Of a stretch of 64,000 nt of DNA, positions 27,341-37,531 are shown in pieces. A program made the position numbers and the translations under genes. The notes under the pieces are model-generated. The model was not told the origin of the DNA, did no database searches, and worked only from the letters and a program-made list of their open reading frames with translations. Position 1 is the stretch's first letter; the number at the start of each line of letters is the position of its first letter. The DNA comes from Streptococcus constellatus (GTDB lineage: Bacteria > Bacillota > Bacilli > Lactobacillales > Streptococcaceae): the NCBI RefSeq assembly GCF_902167705.1, contig NZ_CABHMZ010000027.1, positions 1-64,000 of the forward strand, written 5' to 3'.

Positions 27341-29638
27341 ATGGCAAATAAGAAAAATAGTAAAAAAGGTCGGACAACGAGACGACCTACAAAAGCAGAA
27401 ATAGAGCGGCAGAAAGCCATTCGGAGGATGTTGATAACTTTCGGAGTAGCTTTTTTACTTCTTTTTGCAGCATTAAAATGGGGTGCTGTTGGAATCACTC
27501 TTTACAACCTTATTCGATTGTTAGTAGGAAGTTTAGCTTATATGGCTATTATAGCCAGTTTCACTTATCTTTTCTTTTTTAAGTGGGTCAATAAGCGTGA
27601 AGGCTATAAATCAGGCTTTTTCAGTATTTTTATTGGTTTGCTACTCATATTTCAAGCTTATTTTGTAAATGTTTTAAATTTAAAAGGACAGGTTCTGAGT
27701 ACAACATTATCACGGATTTTAACAGATTTGACAGCTGTCAAAGTCAGTGCTTTTGCTGGTGGTGGTTTATTAGGAGCTGCTCTTTATACTCCTGTAGCCT
27801 TTTTATTTTCAAATATTGCCTCCTACTTTATCGGTGTTCTCCTGATATTGTTAGGAGCACTACTCATCAGTCCGTATTCGATTTATGATATTTTTGAAAA
27901 ATTAAGCGAAGGTTATCATGCATGGAATGAAAAGCGAGAAGCGAAGCGCCAGCAACGATTTGTGGAAAAAGAAGAAAAAGCTGCACAAGAAGCGATGAAT
28001 GCTATTCAAGTAGAGAAAGACGATCCACAAATTGATCCCGAAACGGGAGAAATTTTAGATGATGATGTTTTGGCGCACACTCCGATTCAGTTTGAAGAGG
28101 CAGATCCAGAAATCTACGATTACGATGAGGGGCTATCTGAGAAAACACACGAAGAAAATCGGCAAGATGATAGGGGTGAAGATGTGGAAGTCAATTTCAC
28201 TCCTAAAGAAAGTTTAGATTACAAACTGCCAACAATCAATTTGTTTGCGCCAGATAAGCCTAAAAATCAATCAAAAGAAAAGAAAATTGTCCGCGAAAAT
28301 ATCAAAATTCTGGAAGAAACATTTGCTAGCTTTGGTATTCGTGCTGCCGTTGAACGTGCTGAAATCGGACCGTCTGTAACTAAGTACGAGGTCAAACCAG
28401 CTGTCGGAGTGCGAGTCAATCGCATTTCCAATCTGGCTGACGATTTGGCTCTGGCTTTGGCCGCCAAAGATGTGCGGATTGAAGCGCCTATTCCAGGCAA
28501 ATCTCTGGTCGGAATTGAAGTTCCAAATTCCGAGATTGCGACGGTCACTTTCCGTGAGCTCTGGGAGCAATCTAAGACAGACGACAAGAAATTACTCGAA
28601 CTTCCTTTAGGAAAGGCTGTCAATGGATCTGTTCGGACGTTTGATTTGGCAAAAATGCCTCATTTGTTAGTAGCAGGTTCGACTGGTTCGGGGAAATCTG
28701 TTGCGGTCAATGGTATTATTGCTAGTATTCTCATGAAAGCACGACCAGATGAAGTCAAGTTCATGATGGTCGATCCTAAAATGGTTGAATTGTCTGTCTA
28801 TAATGATATTCCCCACTTGCTGATTCCTGTTGTGACCAATCCTCGCAAAGCGAGCCGAGCTTTGCAAAAAGTGGTCGATGAAATGGAAAATCGCTATGAG
28901 CTCTTTTCTAAGGTCGGTGCTCGCAATATCGCAGGATACAATGCCAAAGTAGCCGAGTACAATGCCAGTCAACCAGAATATAAACAAATTCCTCTTCCTT
29001 TGATTGTGGTTATTGTAGATGAATTGGCAGACCTCATGATGGTAGCTAGCAAAGAAGTAGAAGACGCCATTATTCGCTTGGGACAAAAAGCTCGAGCAGC
29101 TGGTATTCACATGATTTTGGCCACTCAGCGTCCGTCTGTTGATGTTATCTCTGGGCTCATCAAGGCAAATGTCCCGTCACGAATTGCTTTTGCCGTCTCT
29201 AGCGGAACTGATAGCCGAACGATTCTAGATGAAAATGGTGCTGAGAAACTCTTGGGACGTGGAGATATGCTCTTTAAGCCGATTGATGAAAATCATCCTG
29301 TCCGTCTGCAAGGATCATTTATTTCCGATGAAGATGTAGAGCGCATTGTCACCTTTGTCAAGAATCAAGCCGAAGCAGATTATGATGATAATTTTGACCC
29401 AGGAGAAGTATCGGAAAATGATATGGATTCAGGTAGTGAGAGTGAACAAGGGGATCCCCTCTTTGAAGAAGCCAAAGCTTTAGTCATAGAAACGCAAAAA
29501 GCGAGTGCTTCAATGCTCCAACGTCGATTGTCTGTCGGATTTAATCGTGCGACTCGGCTCATGGAAGAGTTAGAAGCTGCTGGCGTTATCGGCCCAGCAG
29601 AAGGAACCAAGCCAAGAAAAGTTTTATTGAATAATTAG
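27341..29638 (+). CDS. ftsK: DNA translocase FtsK/SpoIIIE
   Basis: Pumps chromosomal DNA through the division septum and activates dimer resolution. The 765-residue protein has four N-terminal membrane helices (about 25-180), an acidic linker (about 200-300), the RecA-like motor with Walker A GSTGSGKS (about residue 447) and Walker [11 protein letters not shown], and the C-terminal gamma winged-helix that reads oriented sequence (from [15 protein letters not shown]). Length matches streptococcal FtsK. The ATG at 27341 is the first possible start and is not preceded by a ribosome site. Confidence 0.96.
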   Translation: MANKKNSKKGRTTRRPTKAEIERQKAIRRMLITFGVAFLLLFAALKWGAVGITLYNLIRLLVGSLAYMAIIASFTYLFFFKWVNKREGYKSGFFSIFIGLLLIFQAYFVNVLNLKGQVLSTTLSRILTDLTAVKVSAFAGGGLLGAALYTPVAFLFSNIASYFIGVLLILLGALLISPYSIYDIFEKLSEGYHAWNEKREAKRQQRFVEKEEKAAQEAMNAIQVEKDDPQIDPETGEILDDDVLAHTPIQFEEADPEIYDYDEGLSEKTHEENRQDDRGEDVEVNFTPKESLDYKLPTINLFAPDKPKNQSKEKKIVRENIKILEETFASFGIRAAVERAEIGPSVTKYEVKPAVGVRVNRISNLADDLALALAAKDVRIEAPIPGKSLVGIEVPNSEIATVTFRELWEQSKTDDKKLLELPLGKAVNGSVRTFDLAKMPHLLVAGSTGSGKSVAVNGIIASILMKARPDEVKFMMVDPKMVELSVYNDIPHLLIPVVTNPRKASRALQKVVDEMENRYELFSKVGARNIAGYNAKVAEYNASQPEYKQIPLPLIVVIVDELADLMMVASKEVEDAIIRLGQKARAAGIHMILATQRPSVDVISGLIKANVPSRIAFAVSSGTDSRTILDENGAEKLLGRGDMLFKPIDENHPVRLQGSFISDEDVERIVTFVKNQAEADYDDNFDPGEVSENDMDSGSESEQGDPLFEEAKALVIETQKASASMLQRRLSVGFNRATRLMEELEAAGVIGPAEGTKPRKVLLNN

Positions 29639-29726
29639 AGAAGCTTTAATCCTAGAGGATGACAGAAAAAGATTTTCTATTCAAAAATTCCTTATAGGAA
29701 AATTGCATATTGCAAGAGTACCATTT

Positions 29727-29785
29727 GAAAAACGAACAATTCTGATATTCTAACGAATAGAAAATCGAAATTGCTCGTTTTTTTG
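29727..29785 (+). terminator. terminator between ftsK and the convergent RpiR gene
   Basis: AAAAACGA-A-CAATT (from 29727) pairs with AATTG-C-TCGTTTTT, followed by T residues; the loop contains an additional small hairpin. It can act on both strands. Confidence 0.65.
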
Positions 29786-29820
29786 TATGCTGTCTTTATC
29801 GTCTATTTCAGACTTATATT

Positions 29821-30669
29821 TTAATGTAAATCTTTCTTGGAGAGATTCTCAATAGCATTTTTTTGCTGGCGATTGCTAAAGTAATTTGAGGTGTAAAGGA
29901 GGCTATAGAGGCAATTTAAAATATAGTGCATGGCGGTTTGTGAATAATAGCCTCCTGCCTTATTGACGATACTTTCTTTGGCAGGAAACGTAATGTTTAC
30001 ATCAATCTTATCTTTAAAGGCTTTGGAAGAAATCAGAATAGTTTTGCTGTGTCGTGTCTGGATAAGCTCTAATTCTTGCGAGTAGGTGTTCAAGATATTG
30101 CCGGAGTAAGATAAAAACAAAATCACATCGTCTTTGTTAGAATGATAAATCACAGCGATGCTGTCATGAAATTGATTGACCATGATAGCTTGAATGCCAA
30201 GTTTTACCAACATGTTTGAAAAAGACAAGCCGATTAAATAAGAATCTCCAGCAGCAAAAATATAGACGCGTTTAGCTTTTGCAATTTGCTGCGCAGCTTT
30301 GGCAACCAAGTCCTGTGACACCGAAGCATAGCAAATATCGATAGCTTCCTTAGAAATACTGGCAACGCTTTTGAAGATATTCGCCGTATTTTCGCTCATG
30401 GAGAAAGGATTGTTAAAATCAACATGGCTTTTTGAAAAACGTTGTTTTTCGAGTTCGGCTGCTAAGGCAATGCGAAAGGCTTTGTAGCCAGCTACTCCGA
30501 GCTTTTTACAAAGACGATTGACAGTAGCATTTGACGTAAAAGATTGCTGAGCTAACTGAGAAATAGTTAGTTGCGGAATGTCATTTAAATGCTCTAAAAT
30601 GTAGTTTGCAAGCTCTTTTTCAAGTTCGGTAAAGGTTGTTTGATTTTCCAAATCTGCAATAATTCCCAT
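29821..30669 (-). CDS. RpiR/MurR-family regulator (HTH + SIS domain)
   Basis: A 282-residue regulator. The N-terminal HTH_6 domain (1-~78) has LTISQLAQQSFTSNATVNRLCKKLGVAGYKAF; the C-terminal SIS domain (about 110-245) has IFAAGDSYLIG and LFLSYSGNI, which bind phosphosugars. AAGGAG sits 7 bases before ATG 30669; a longer frame to 30723 lacks a site. It is divergent from the Gfo/Idh/MocA gene at 30839, which it likely controls in response to a sugar phosphate. Confidence 0.88.
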   Translation of the reverse strand: MGIIADLENQTTFTELEKELANYILEHLNDIPQLTISQLAQQSFTSNATVNRLCKKLGVAGYKAFRIALAAELEKQRFSKSHVDFNNPFSMSENTANIFKSVASISKEAIDICYASVSQDLVAKAAQQIAKAKRVYIFAAGDSYLIGLSFSNMLVKLGIQAIMVNQFHDSIAVIYHSNKDDVILFLSYSGNILNTYSQELELIQTRHSKTILISSKAFKDKIDVNITFPAKESIVNKAGGYYSQTAMHYILNCLYSLLYTSNYFSNRQQKNAIENLSKKDLH

Positions 30670-30773
30670 ATCATGCTCCTTTTCTTTAAGTATATCAAAA
30701 ATCATTGGAAAAAATGTCCGCAAAAAAGCTATCTAGGCAAAAAAATCGTGAAAATAATTTTCTAAATTAGCTC

Positions 30774-30787
30774 AAAAGCATGCTTTT
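30774..30787. promoter_or_regulatory. 14-bp perfect palindrome in the divergent RpiR / oxidoreductase promoter region
   Basis: AAAAGCATGCTTTT is fully palindromic and lies between the two divergent starts, upstream of TAAAAT at about 30803 that may be the -10 for the oxidoreductase. It is a candidate operator for the RpiR-type protein. Confidence 0.4.
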
Positions 30788-30838
30788 TCAGATGACAAGG
30801 CGTAAAATAACAGTAGCAAGTCACAAAGGAGAAAAACG

Positions 30839-31821
30839 ATGAAATTAGGCATTATCGGAGCAGGTTTGATTGTTGAAGAATTTTTACCTAAATTGGTTCA
30901 ATTAGATCAATTGGAAATTTTGGGAATTCAGAGCGTTCCCAGTGATATGGACAAGCTAAAGCAGTGGTGCACAAGGTATAACATTCCTCTAGCCACCAGC
31001 GATTTTGAGGAATTAAGTCAGTCTGGTATTGATACCGTCTATATTGCTGTTCCTAATTTTTTACACGTTAGCTTTGTCGAAAAGGCATTAACAAACGGAC
31101 TCAATGTCATTGTCGAAAAACCAATGACAAGCAATAGCAAAGAAGCGCAACATTTGAAAGAATTAGCACAATCTAAAGGATTGTTCTTGTTTGAAGCGAT
31201 TACGACGCGTTATTTCAAAACCTACCAAAAAATCCGTGAATGGTTACCAAAAATCGGTCAGATAAAATTAGTCGAAAGCAAGTACAGTCAATTTCTCGTC
31301 GTTACGATGCTTTCCAAAAAGGTGAGATTTTGCCTATTTTTGACCCAGCAAAAGCTGGCGGTGCCATGATGGACTTGAATCTCTATAATTTGCATTTTGT
31401 CATGGGACTTTTTGGTCAACCAGAAGCGCAGCATTATTTTGCAAATGTGGAACGTGGGATTGATACAAGCGGGGTTGCTGTGTTGACCTATCCAGACTTT
31501 ATCACGATTTGTTCAGCAGCAAAAGACAGCAAGGGAAAATCTAGCAGCCTGATCCAAGGAACAAAAGGCTACATTGAAACAAGGCTATCTCCAAATCTCG
31601 TGGGAGAAGTAAAATTAGTCTTAAATGACGGTAGAAAAGAAAGTTTTGATGATGGTTCGTCACAAGCAAGACTCATTCCAGAATTTCAAGCATTTGTCAA
31701 AATAATCAATGACAATGATTTGGAAACTTGTTATAATGAACTTGAAGCTAGCCTTTCTGTCAGCAAGGTACAAACCCAACTGCGTAAAGAAGCAGGAATT
31801 ATCTTTCCAATGGATAAATAA
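30839..31821 (+). pseudogene. Gfo/Idh/MocA-family oxidoreductase, frameshifted
   Basis: The first frame, from ATG 30839 (AAAGGAG before it), encodes MKLGIIGAGLIVEEFLPKLV, PNFLHVSFVEKALTNG and VEKPMTS and proceeds to ESKYSQF near 31290, where family similarity stops. Similarity resumes in another frame as SRRYDAFQKGEILPIFDPAK and GGAMMDLNLYNLHFVMGLFG and runs to 31821. A single-base loss around 31290 (CAATTTCTCG where CAATnTTCTCG is expected) explains it. The combined product would be ~327 residues, the usual length. These enzymes oxidise or reduce sugars or their derivatives with NAD(P). Confidence 0.85.
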
Positions 31822-32348
31822 TGATGGCAAATGAAACGATTTTAGAGACAACAAAAGGCTATTATAAAACTGAACATCTGGAGGAGTTAGAGAGACTTGA
31901 AAATCAGCTGCGCTTTCAAACCTTTGAAAGCCAAGAGGCGCTAACTTTGGGCGAAAAAATACTCAGAAATGTAGAGCAAACTGAGAAAGTTGCTATTCAA
32001 GTTATTAGAGTATCTGACCAACTGCCGATTTTCCAATATATTGGCGACCAAGCCAAAGGACGGAATCTATATTTTGTTCAAGCAAAGGTGGCAACAGTAC
32101 TAGCAATAGGACATAATAGCCTTTGGGCTTTGGTAGCTCACCATGCAGGTGAAATCACCTTGACAGAAGAGGATATGATTTCACAGTTGCCTGTTAGCGG
32201 CGCCTTTCCGATTAAGGTGGGTGAGGAGTTGATTGCTGTAATTGGCATATCAGGATTGAAAAATGGCGATGACTTTCGCATCTTGATTGCCGGTATAGCA
32301 GACTACCTTTCTATTCAACTAAAGCAGTTTACAGGATTTTTGATTTAA
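31821..32348 (+). CDS. UPF0303 / haem-degrading-domain (GlcG/HbpS-like) protein
   Basis: A 175-residue protein whose ATG overlaps the last base of the preceding stop; a second ATG at 31824 is equally possible. LENQLRFQTFESQEALTLGEKIL, YFVQAKVATVLAIGHNSLWA and VSGAFPIKVGEELIAVIGISGL match the layout of UPF0303 proteins (PF03928). The biochemical role is not settled for this family. In streptococci and lactobacilli such genes often accompany Gfo/Idh/MocA oxidoreductases, as here. Confidence 0.75.
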   Translation: MMANETILETTKGYYKTEHLEELERLENQLRFQTFESQEALTLGEKILRNVEQTEKVAIQVIRVSDQLPIFQYIGDQAKGRNLYFVQAKVATVLAIGHNSLWALVAHHAGEITLTEEDMISQLPVSGAFPIKVGEELIAVIGISGLKNGDDFRILIAGIADYLSIQLKQFTGFLI

Positions 32349-32413
32349 TTTGTAAAGGAGTTGGTTATTACGGCAACGGCAAAAGTACCAATCGTTACCA
32401 TTTACCATTTTTA

Positions 32414-33400
32414 ATGCGTCGACAAGATACTATTTTTGTAAAGACGATTTATGCCCCAACCTTGCGAGATGTTTGGGTTAGGTGGGAAGGGGCTCATTAC
32501 ACCGATAAGTTAGATGATATGTTGAATGACCCAGAAATTGATGTCGTTGTTGTGACAACACCTGCTCCAGCGCATTATGAGACAGCTAAGCAGGTCTTAG
32601 AAGCTGGAAAAAATCTTGTGCTTGAAAAGCCCTTTACCCAGTCTGTTAAGGAAGCACAAGAATTATTTGATTTAGCAAGAGAAAAAGGGCTCATGATACA
32701 AGGTTATCAAAATCGCCGATTTGATAGTGATTTTTTGACCACGCAAGCTGTGATTGCTTCTGGGAAATTGGGTGATTTATTAGAAGTCGAAATGCATTAT
32801 GATTATTATCGTCCAGAAATTCCAGAGGGTGTTACTCATTATTCCAAGGATCAATCTTATATTTATAACCACGCTTGCCACACGGTAGATCAAGTCTTGT
32901 CTTATTTTGGTAAGCCAGACCATATTCATTATGATGTGCGTCAGCTTTTAGGTACGGGACGGATGAATGATTATTTTGACCTTGATTTTTATTACCAAGA
33001 ATCAACGGATAAATTTAAGGTTGCTCCTGGTGGCTTAAAAGTTTCTGTTAAATCAAGTTATTTCAGAGTAAAAGAACGTCCAAGTTTTGTCGTTTACGGT
33101 CGCAAAGGTATGTTTGTTAAATACGAAAAAGACCCTCAAGAAGCTGATTTGAAGAAATTTCACCTACCAGATCATGATGATTTTGGCTTAGATAAACCAG
33201 AAAATTTTGGAACGCTGACTTATTACGATGACAATGGTCATTACCACGAAGAAGCAGTAGAAACTGTCGTAGGAGATAATGGACGTTTCTACGATGCTTT
33301 GTACGAAACCATCATCCATCACAAACCGGCTTTGGTAACAGAAGAACAAACCATGCTCCAAATGGAAATCTTAGAAGAAGCCACGAAAGATTTGAAATAA
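32414..33400 (+). CDS. Gfo/Idh/MocA-family oxidoreductase, 5' end abnormal
   Basis: The frame from ATG 32414 gives 328 residues with VVVTTPAPAHYETAKQVLEAG and LEKPFTQSVKEAQ, typical of the family. However the same frame upstream (32363-32413) reads GYYGNGKSTNRYHLPFLMRR, which is the Rossmann glycine motif at the true N-terminus. No ATG, GTG or TTG occurs in frame before it; AAAGGAG at 32354-32360 is followed directly by that motif. A small deletion appears to have removed the start codon, so the intact enzyme may not be made, or an unusual codon is used. Coordinates give the first ATG. Confidence 0.75.
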   Translation: MRRQDTIFVKTIYAPTLRDVWVRWEGAHYTDKLDDMLNDPEIDVVVVTTPAPAHYETAKQVLEAGKNLVLEKPFTQSVKEAQELFDLAREKGLMIQGYQNRRFDSDFLTTQAVIASGKLGDLLEVEMHYDYYRPEIPEGVTHYSKDQSYIYNHACHTVDQVLSYFGKPDHIHYDVRQLLGTGRMNDYFDLDFYYQESTDKFKVAPGGLKVSVKSSYFRVKERPSFVVYGRKGMFVKYEKDPQEADLKKFHLPDHDDFGLDKPENFGTLTYYDDNGHYHEEAVETVVGDNGRFYDALYETIIHHKPALVTEEQTMLQMEILEEATKDLK

Positions 33401-33409
33401 TTATAAAAA

Positions 33410-33433
33410 GGGGTCTGGCTTGAACTGACCCCC
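33410..33433 (+). terminator. possible hairpin at the junction with the IS remnant
   Basis: GGGGTC (33410-33415) pairs with GACCCC (33427-33432). No T run follows, so termination is uncertain; part of it is the insertion-sequence end TGAACTGACCCCC. Confidence 0.3.
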
Positions 33434-33530
33434 AAAAATTGGATAATAGTTAAAGGATTTCGTTCTGCATTGGACAGGGCTGAGTCCTTTATTTTGTTTT
33501 GCTACGTTTGTTGTCGTAAAATAATGTTGT
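33421..33530 (-). mobile_element. IS3-family remnant (transposase C-terminus and terminal repeat)
   Basis: TGAACTGACCCCC at 33421 looks like an IS3/IS150-type end. The minus strand then encodes, with one frameshift, FYDNKRSK and NKGLSPVQCRTKSFN, recognisable as the YYNxxRxxxKLKGLSPVQYRTKSF end of an IS3 OrfB transposase. The rest of 33531-33827 holds no gene I can support. Confidence 0.65.
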
Positions 33531-33827
33531 TTTATACGAACCATTCACCTACTACAACAATTATAAAGCCAAAAGATTTATTAGGTTTTTGTTTCTGAGA
33601 ATACAATATTATCCATTGAGCGAGAGCCATTTTATGTAATTCTCGTTTTTTACATTTAAGATAAAGGTATACAGATACAGAAATAGAAAATCCAACTTGT
33701 GAGATGATTTTCTGAAATTAAGTTATGAGAAAAGTGACAATTTATTATTTGAAATAAGAAAAGGTAGGAAAAGAGAAGATATAAAACTATATATAGGAAT
33801 TATCATTATGAAACCAAAGACAATACA

Positions 33828-35786
33828 TTAGATTTCTGAAGATGGCATTTCACTTAAATTATCGTTAGAAATTGAATTTTGGATTAAATTCATGAAATCA
33901 TCAAACGAGCAACATTTTTGAACCTTACTTAATATTTCTTGTTCAGAAAAAAGAGAAATTAATGCTTCATATAGACCTCTAAAGTGCCCTAAGTCTGATT
34001 CACGTATAGAGATTAATAATACTAGCTTAACCTCATTATTATTCCAAGTTATACCATTAGGTATTATTGAAATGGCAATTCCTGTTTTTATAGAGTCATT
34101 CACAGTCGAATGAGGTATTGCAATATTTCCAAATGAAGTGCTAGCAGCAGACTCACGTTTCCATACATTTTCTTCGAAGTTATCTAAAACATATCCTTCA
34201 TTTTTTAGTTGAGCTGACATTAAATTAATTACTTGCTTTTTGTTGTAACTACTTGATAGAAGGTTAAATAATTTAGGGTTAAAATATTGTTTAATAGCTG
34301 TTTCGTAGTTTCGTCGCTTTAAAAATTCTTGATGCTTACTGACGATATTTTGAATTTCATTCAGTTGCAATTCCAAATTAATTGGACTAATATTTATTAT
34401 TTTCATCCTACTAGTAAAGTTAATAGGTATAGTAGTGAATAAAATAATGTCATCATCTGTATGTTCAAAAGTAAATTTTTTCAATTCATCCACTGTTTCA
34501 AAATTTTGGGTAAATTCGAGTTGGTTTCCAAAAAATTTATGTAGTTGATTAAAAATATTATCAGAAATTGATAGATAGTTAGGACATAAGAGGATAGCTT
34601 TCAATAGTTTATCATTAGAGCTTCGCCTATCTAATTCTGAGCCAATATGAATTGCTAAAAATGCAATTTCATCTTTTGATATTTCAATATTAAATCTGTC
34701 CATTAAATCTAAGCCAATATATACTGCCATGTCAAAAATTAAAGGAGAACTTACTCGTAAAGTTTCTGATAATGGATTTTCAATTGTTCTATTTAATCTT
34801 GCTCGGAGTATTAATTTATTTAAATGAATTGAAAAAGAGGTTAGAAAAATTTGACTTGAAAGATCTATGTGGTACCTTTCTTTTAATAGAAAGATATACA
34901 TTTTTCCAAGTTATAGTATTTCATTGTCTACAAGAGTTTCAATATCTAGATCACCATTATTCATATTAAGATTTAACTTAAATAATAGATAAATTTCATC
35001 TAATTCGTATTTATTAAAATTTATCTGGAATTCATTTTCAATTTTTTCGATACATATATTAGTTAGTTTGTCAATCTTTTGAGGACTACTAGTTTCAATA
35101 ATTGTTGTTTCAGATAAACTATTACCAGTAAAATTTCTTTCAATAATTAAAGATAGGTGAGTTAATAGATTTTTGAAAGTAAAAATATTGGGGTAATAAC
35201 CATTTTGTTTAAATGTATTTGTTAAAATGTTCATGAGTTTATCTGTATTAACATGAATAAAATATTCTTGAATACTTTTAATGTCAAATACTTTATTTTT
35301 AGTTTCTTTGCTAATTACAGATGTTATTAGTTTTCTTTTATTGGTTTCATCACCATTTAGAAAAAGTATGTTGTCTTTAATATCAAGAAATACATTAAAT
35401 TGTTTAAAATCACGCCACATCTGAAAAATGGTATTTTTTAATGTTGAAAAACTAATATATAAGTCTTCAGCTACATCAAATAAATCTGCAGATAAATTGG
35501 AAGAGCTAATTAAAAGTTTTAAAATATAGTCGGCGCGTTCTTGATAAGTATCAGGAATTTCACCAGATTCTTGATCTAATAATAATATAGCAGAATTCCG
35601 TTGGTTCAATTTATATCCTTTATTTGAGGATAGTATAATTGACTGACCATAAGTTTCATTAATTGATTTAATATAGTTTTTTACACTTCTAGACGAGACT
35701 TTTAATTCTTGTCCTAAATATTTAGAAGTGACTTCGGAATTGCTTGTAAGCAGAATATTTAATAATTGTTTCTCCTTATTTTTCAT
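33828..35786 (-). pseudogene. BglG/LicR-type PTS-regulated transcriptional activator, interrupted by an in-frame stop
   Basis: The frame from ATG 35786 (GAGGTGAAAG before it) encodes an HTH (MKNKEKQLLNILLTSNSEVT, VSSRSVKNYIKSINE) and PRD1, then TAA at 34911-34913 after LVDNEIL. The same frame continues LGKMYIFLLKERYHIDLSSQ through PRD2 and an EIIA(fructose/mannitol)-like domain (GNIAIPHSTVND, active His) to 33828. A one-base change (Tyr codon to TAA) would explain this; no frameshift is involved. The total is ~652 residues, normal for LicR. It is divergent from the PTS genes at 35947, which it would normally activate in response to phosphorylation. Confidence 0.88.
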
Positions 35787-35802
35787 CTTTCACCTCAAAT
35801 TT

Positions 35803-35833
35803 TTGTCATTCATTAATATAGTTATAGTATAAT
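35803..35833 (+). promoter_or_regulatory. possible promoter of the PTS operon
   Basis: TTGTCA (35803-35808) and TATAAT (35828-35833) with a 19-bp spacer. This would leave a leader of about 105 bases carrying the dyad at 35864-35879. Confidence 0.4.
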
Positions 35834-35863
35834 CAAAAATACTCATTTACTCAAACATCATAG

Positions 35864-35879
35864 TTCACCCTAGAGTGAA
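35864..35879. promoter_or_regulatory. candidate operator TTCAC-CCTAGA-GTGAA
   Basis: A 16-bp near-perfect palindrome (one mismatched pair) between the broken LicR-type regulator and the PTS IIB gene. It is a plausible binding site for that regulator or another sugar repressor. Confidence 0.4.
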
Positions 35880-35946
35880 AAAGGTTGGTTGAGATAATCA
35901 AAAAATTAAGAGATAATCAATACATAAAAAATGGAGGTTCAAAAAA

Positions 35947-36264
35947 ATGAACAAAAAAATTATGCTATGTTGTGGAGCAGGAATGTCTAGTGGATTTTTA
36001 GCTAGTAATGCGCGTAAGTATGTCAAAAAAAATAAACTTAATTTGACTATTGAGGCGCGTAGTCATTCAGAAGTTGCAGAATACTTATCTATGATTGATG
36101 ATTTGCTATTAGGACCGCATTATAAACTTGAATTAGAACATTTTAGACAACTAGCAGCACCATACAATGTTGTAGTAGATGTTATTCCACAAGATATCTA
36201 TGGTTCTCTAAACGGAGAAAAACTTATTGAATTTTCATTAAATTTAATAAAAGGTTCCAATTAA
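35947..36264 (+). CDS. PTS lactose/cellobiose-type IIB component
   Basis: A 105-residue cytoplasmic phosphotransfer protein. MNKKIMLCCGAGMSSGFLAS contains the phospho-accepting cysteine (Cys8 or Cys9 of the CCGAGMSSG loop). It takes phosphate from IIA and passes it to the sugar during import by IIC. AATGGAGG precedes the ATG. It is first of the operon IIB-IIC-IIA-6-phospho-beta-glucosidase. Confidence 0.92.
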   Translation: MNKKIMLCCGAGMSSGFLASNARKYVKKNKLNLTIEARSHSEVAEYLSMIDDLLLGPHYKLELEHFRQLAAPYNVVVDVIPQDIYGSLNGEKLIEFSLNLIKGSN

Positions 36265-36280
36265 TAAAATAGGAGAGAAG

Positions 36281-37516
36281 ATGATGAAAAAATTAATAAA
36301 TTGGTTAAGCGTAAGTTTTGCACCAAAAGCTAGTGAAATTTTCTCAAAACCAGTATTATCAGCTATTTCTTCCAGCATGCAGAAAGTAGTGCCATTTATC
36401 CTTACAGGATCACTAATATTTTTTTATAATGTTATTAAAACTTATATCACTTTCTTACCAGATTTATCTCCGATTGCTAATTTTAGCTTTGGATTATTAA
36501 CATTAATTGTAACGTTTATGATAGCAAATCAATGTTTGGAAAAATTAAAACATCCGGAATATACTGTCAACGGTGGTTTGGCAGCTATTGGTGTACTGAT
36601 GATGGTCGCGTTTCCGACAGGAGAAAATCAAGATAGCTTGAATCATTTTATTGCTAACCTGGGTCCATCAGGTATGGCTGTTGGAATGATTGTAGGTCTT
36701 ATAGTTTCTTTTATTTTTCATATTTGGGGAAAGATAAAATTTTTACAGGATAGTAGTATTCCTGACTTTGTAGTTTCATGGATTAATTTTTTAATTCCTA
36801 ATATAATCGTTCTTGGAGCATCAATGCTTGTTGTAAATGTTTTTGGTATCAATTTATATCAAGCTATCATTAATATCTTTATGCCGATAAGTAGTATTGC
36901 ACAAACATTACCAGGATTTATTATTATTTCTCTATTATATGCATTTTTCTATACATTAGGAATATCTTCATGGTTATGGAATGCTGTAACTACACCAATT
37001 TTTATGACAGCAATAAATGAAAATATTGAATTAGTTAATGCAGGTAAAGAGGTGGTTAATATTGTTACATCGGAATCATTTTTTACTTTAGCATTTATTA
37101 CTATGGGTGGAGTTTGTGCAACACTTGCTTTGAATATTCTTATGTGCTTTTCTAAATCAAATCAGCTAAAAATGTTAGGTCGAGTATTTATAGCTCCATC
37201 TATCTTTAATATTAATGAACCACTTATGTTTGGAGCACCTGTTGTATTTAATCCAATTTTAATGTTGCCTGCATGGATAAATGCTGTAGTTGGTCCAGTT
37301 TATGTTTGGACATTGATGAAGACGGGATTGCTAAATATTCCTTCAAAGATGATACAAGTAGGTCAAATTCCAGCACCAGCATCAAGTGTAATGATTACTG
37401 AAGATTTAAGGGCAATCTTGTGGTGGGCAATTCTATTACTAATTTATACTTCTATTTGGTACCCATTCTTTAAGGTATTTGAGAAGGAAAAAATAGATGA
37501 AGAATTAGCAAGTTGA
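36281..37516 (+). CDS. PTS lactose/cellobiose-type IIC permease
   Basis: A 411-residue membrane channel with about 10 helices. KPVLSAISSSMQKVVPFILTGS at the N-terminus and FNINEPLMFGAPVVFNPILM (about 305-325) are the IIC signature, the NEP motif being part of the sugar site. Paired with a GH1 phospho-glucosidase it probably imports a beta-glucoside such as cellobiose, salicin or arbutin. Start ATG 36281 or 36284, both after AGGAGAG. Confidence 0.92.
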   Translation: MMKKLINWLSVSFAPKASEIFSKPVLSAISSSMQKVVPFILTGSLIFFYNVIKTYITFLPDLSPIANFSFGLLTLIVTFMIANQCLEKLKHPEYTVNGGLAAIGVLMMVAFPTGENQDSLNHFIANLGPSGMAVGMIVGLIVSFIFHIWGKIKFLQDSSIPDFVVSWINFLIPNIIVLGASMLVVNVFGINLYQAIINIFMPISSIAQTLPGFIIISLLYAFFYTLGISSWLWNAVTTPIFMTAINENIELVNAGKEVVNIVTSESFFTLAFITMGGVCATLALNILMCFSKSNQLKMLGRVFIAPSIFNINEPLMFGAPVVFNPILMLPAWINAVVGPVYVWTLMKTGLLNIPSKMIQVGQIPAPASSVMITEDLRAILWWAILLLIYTSIWYPFFKVFEKEKIDEELAS

Positions 37517-37531
37517 GATAGGAGGAATAAT

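Noticed and set aside
33540-33645. Plus-strand TYYNNYKAKR-like stretch resembling an IS3 transposase end
   Set aside because: The minus-strand reading gives a much better match to the transposase C-terminus and agrees with the terminal repeat at 33421; the plus-strand match is short and probably chance.
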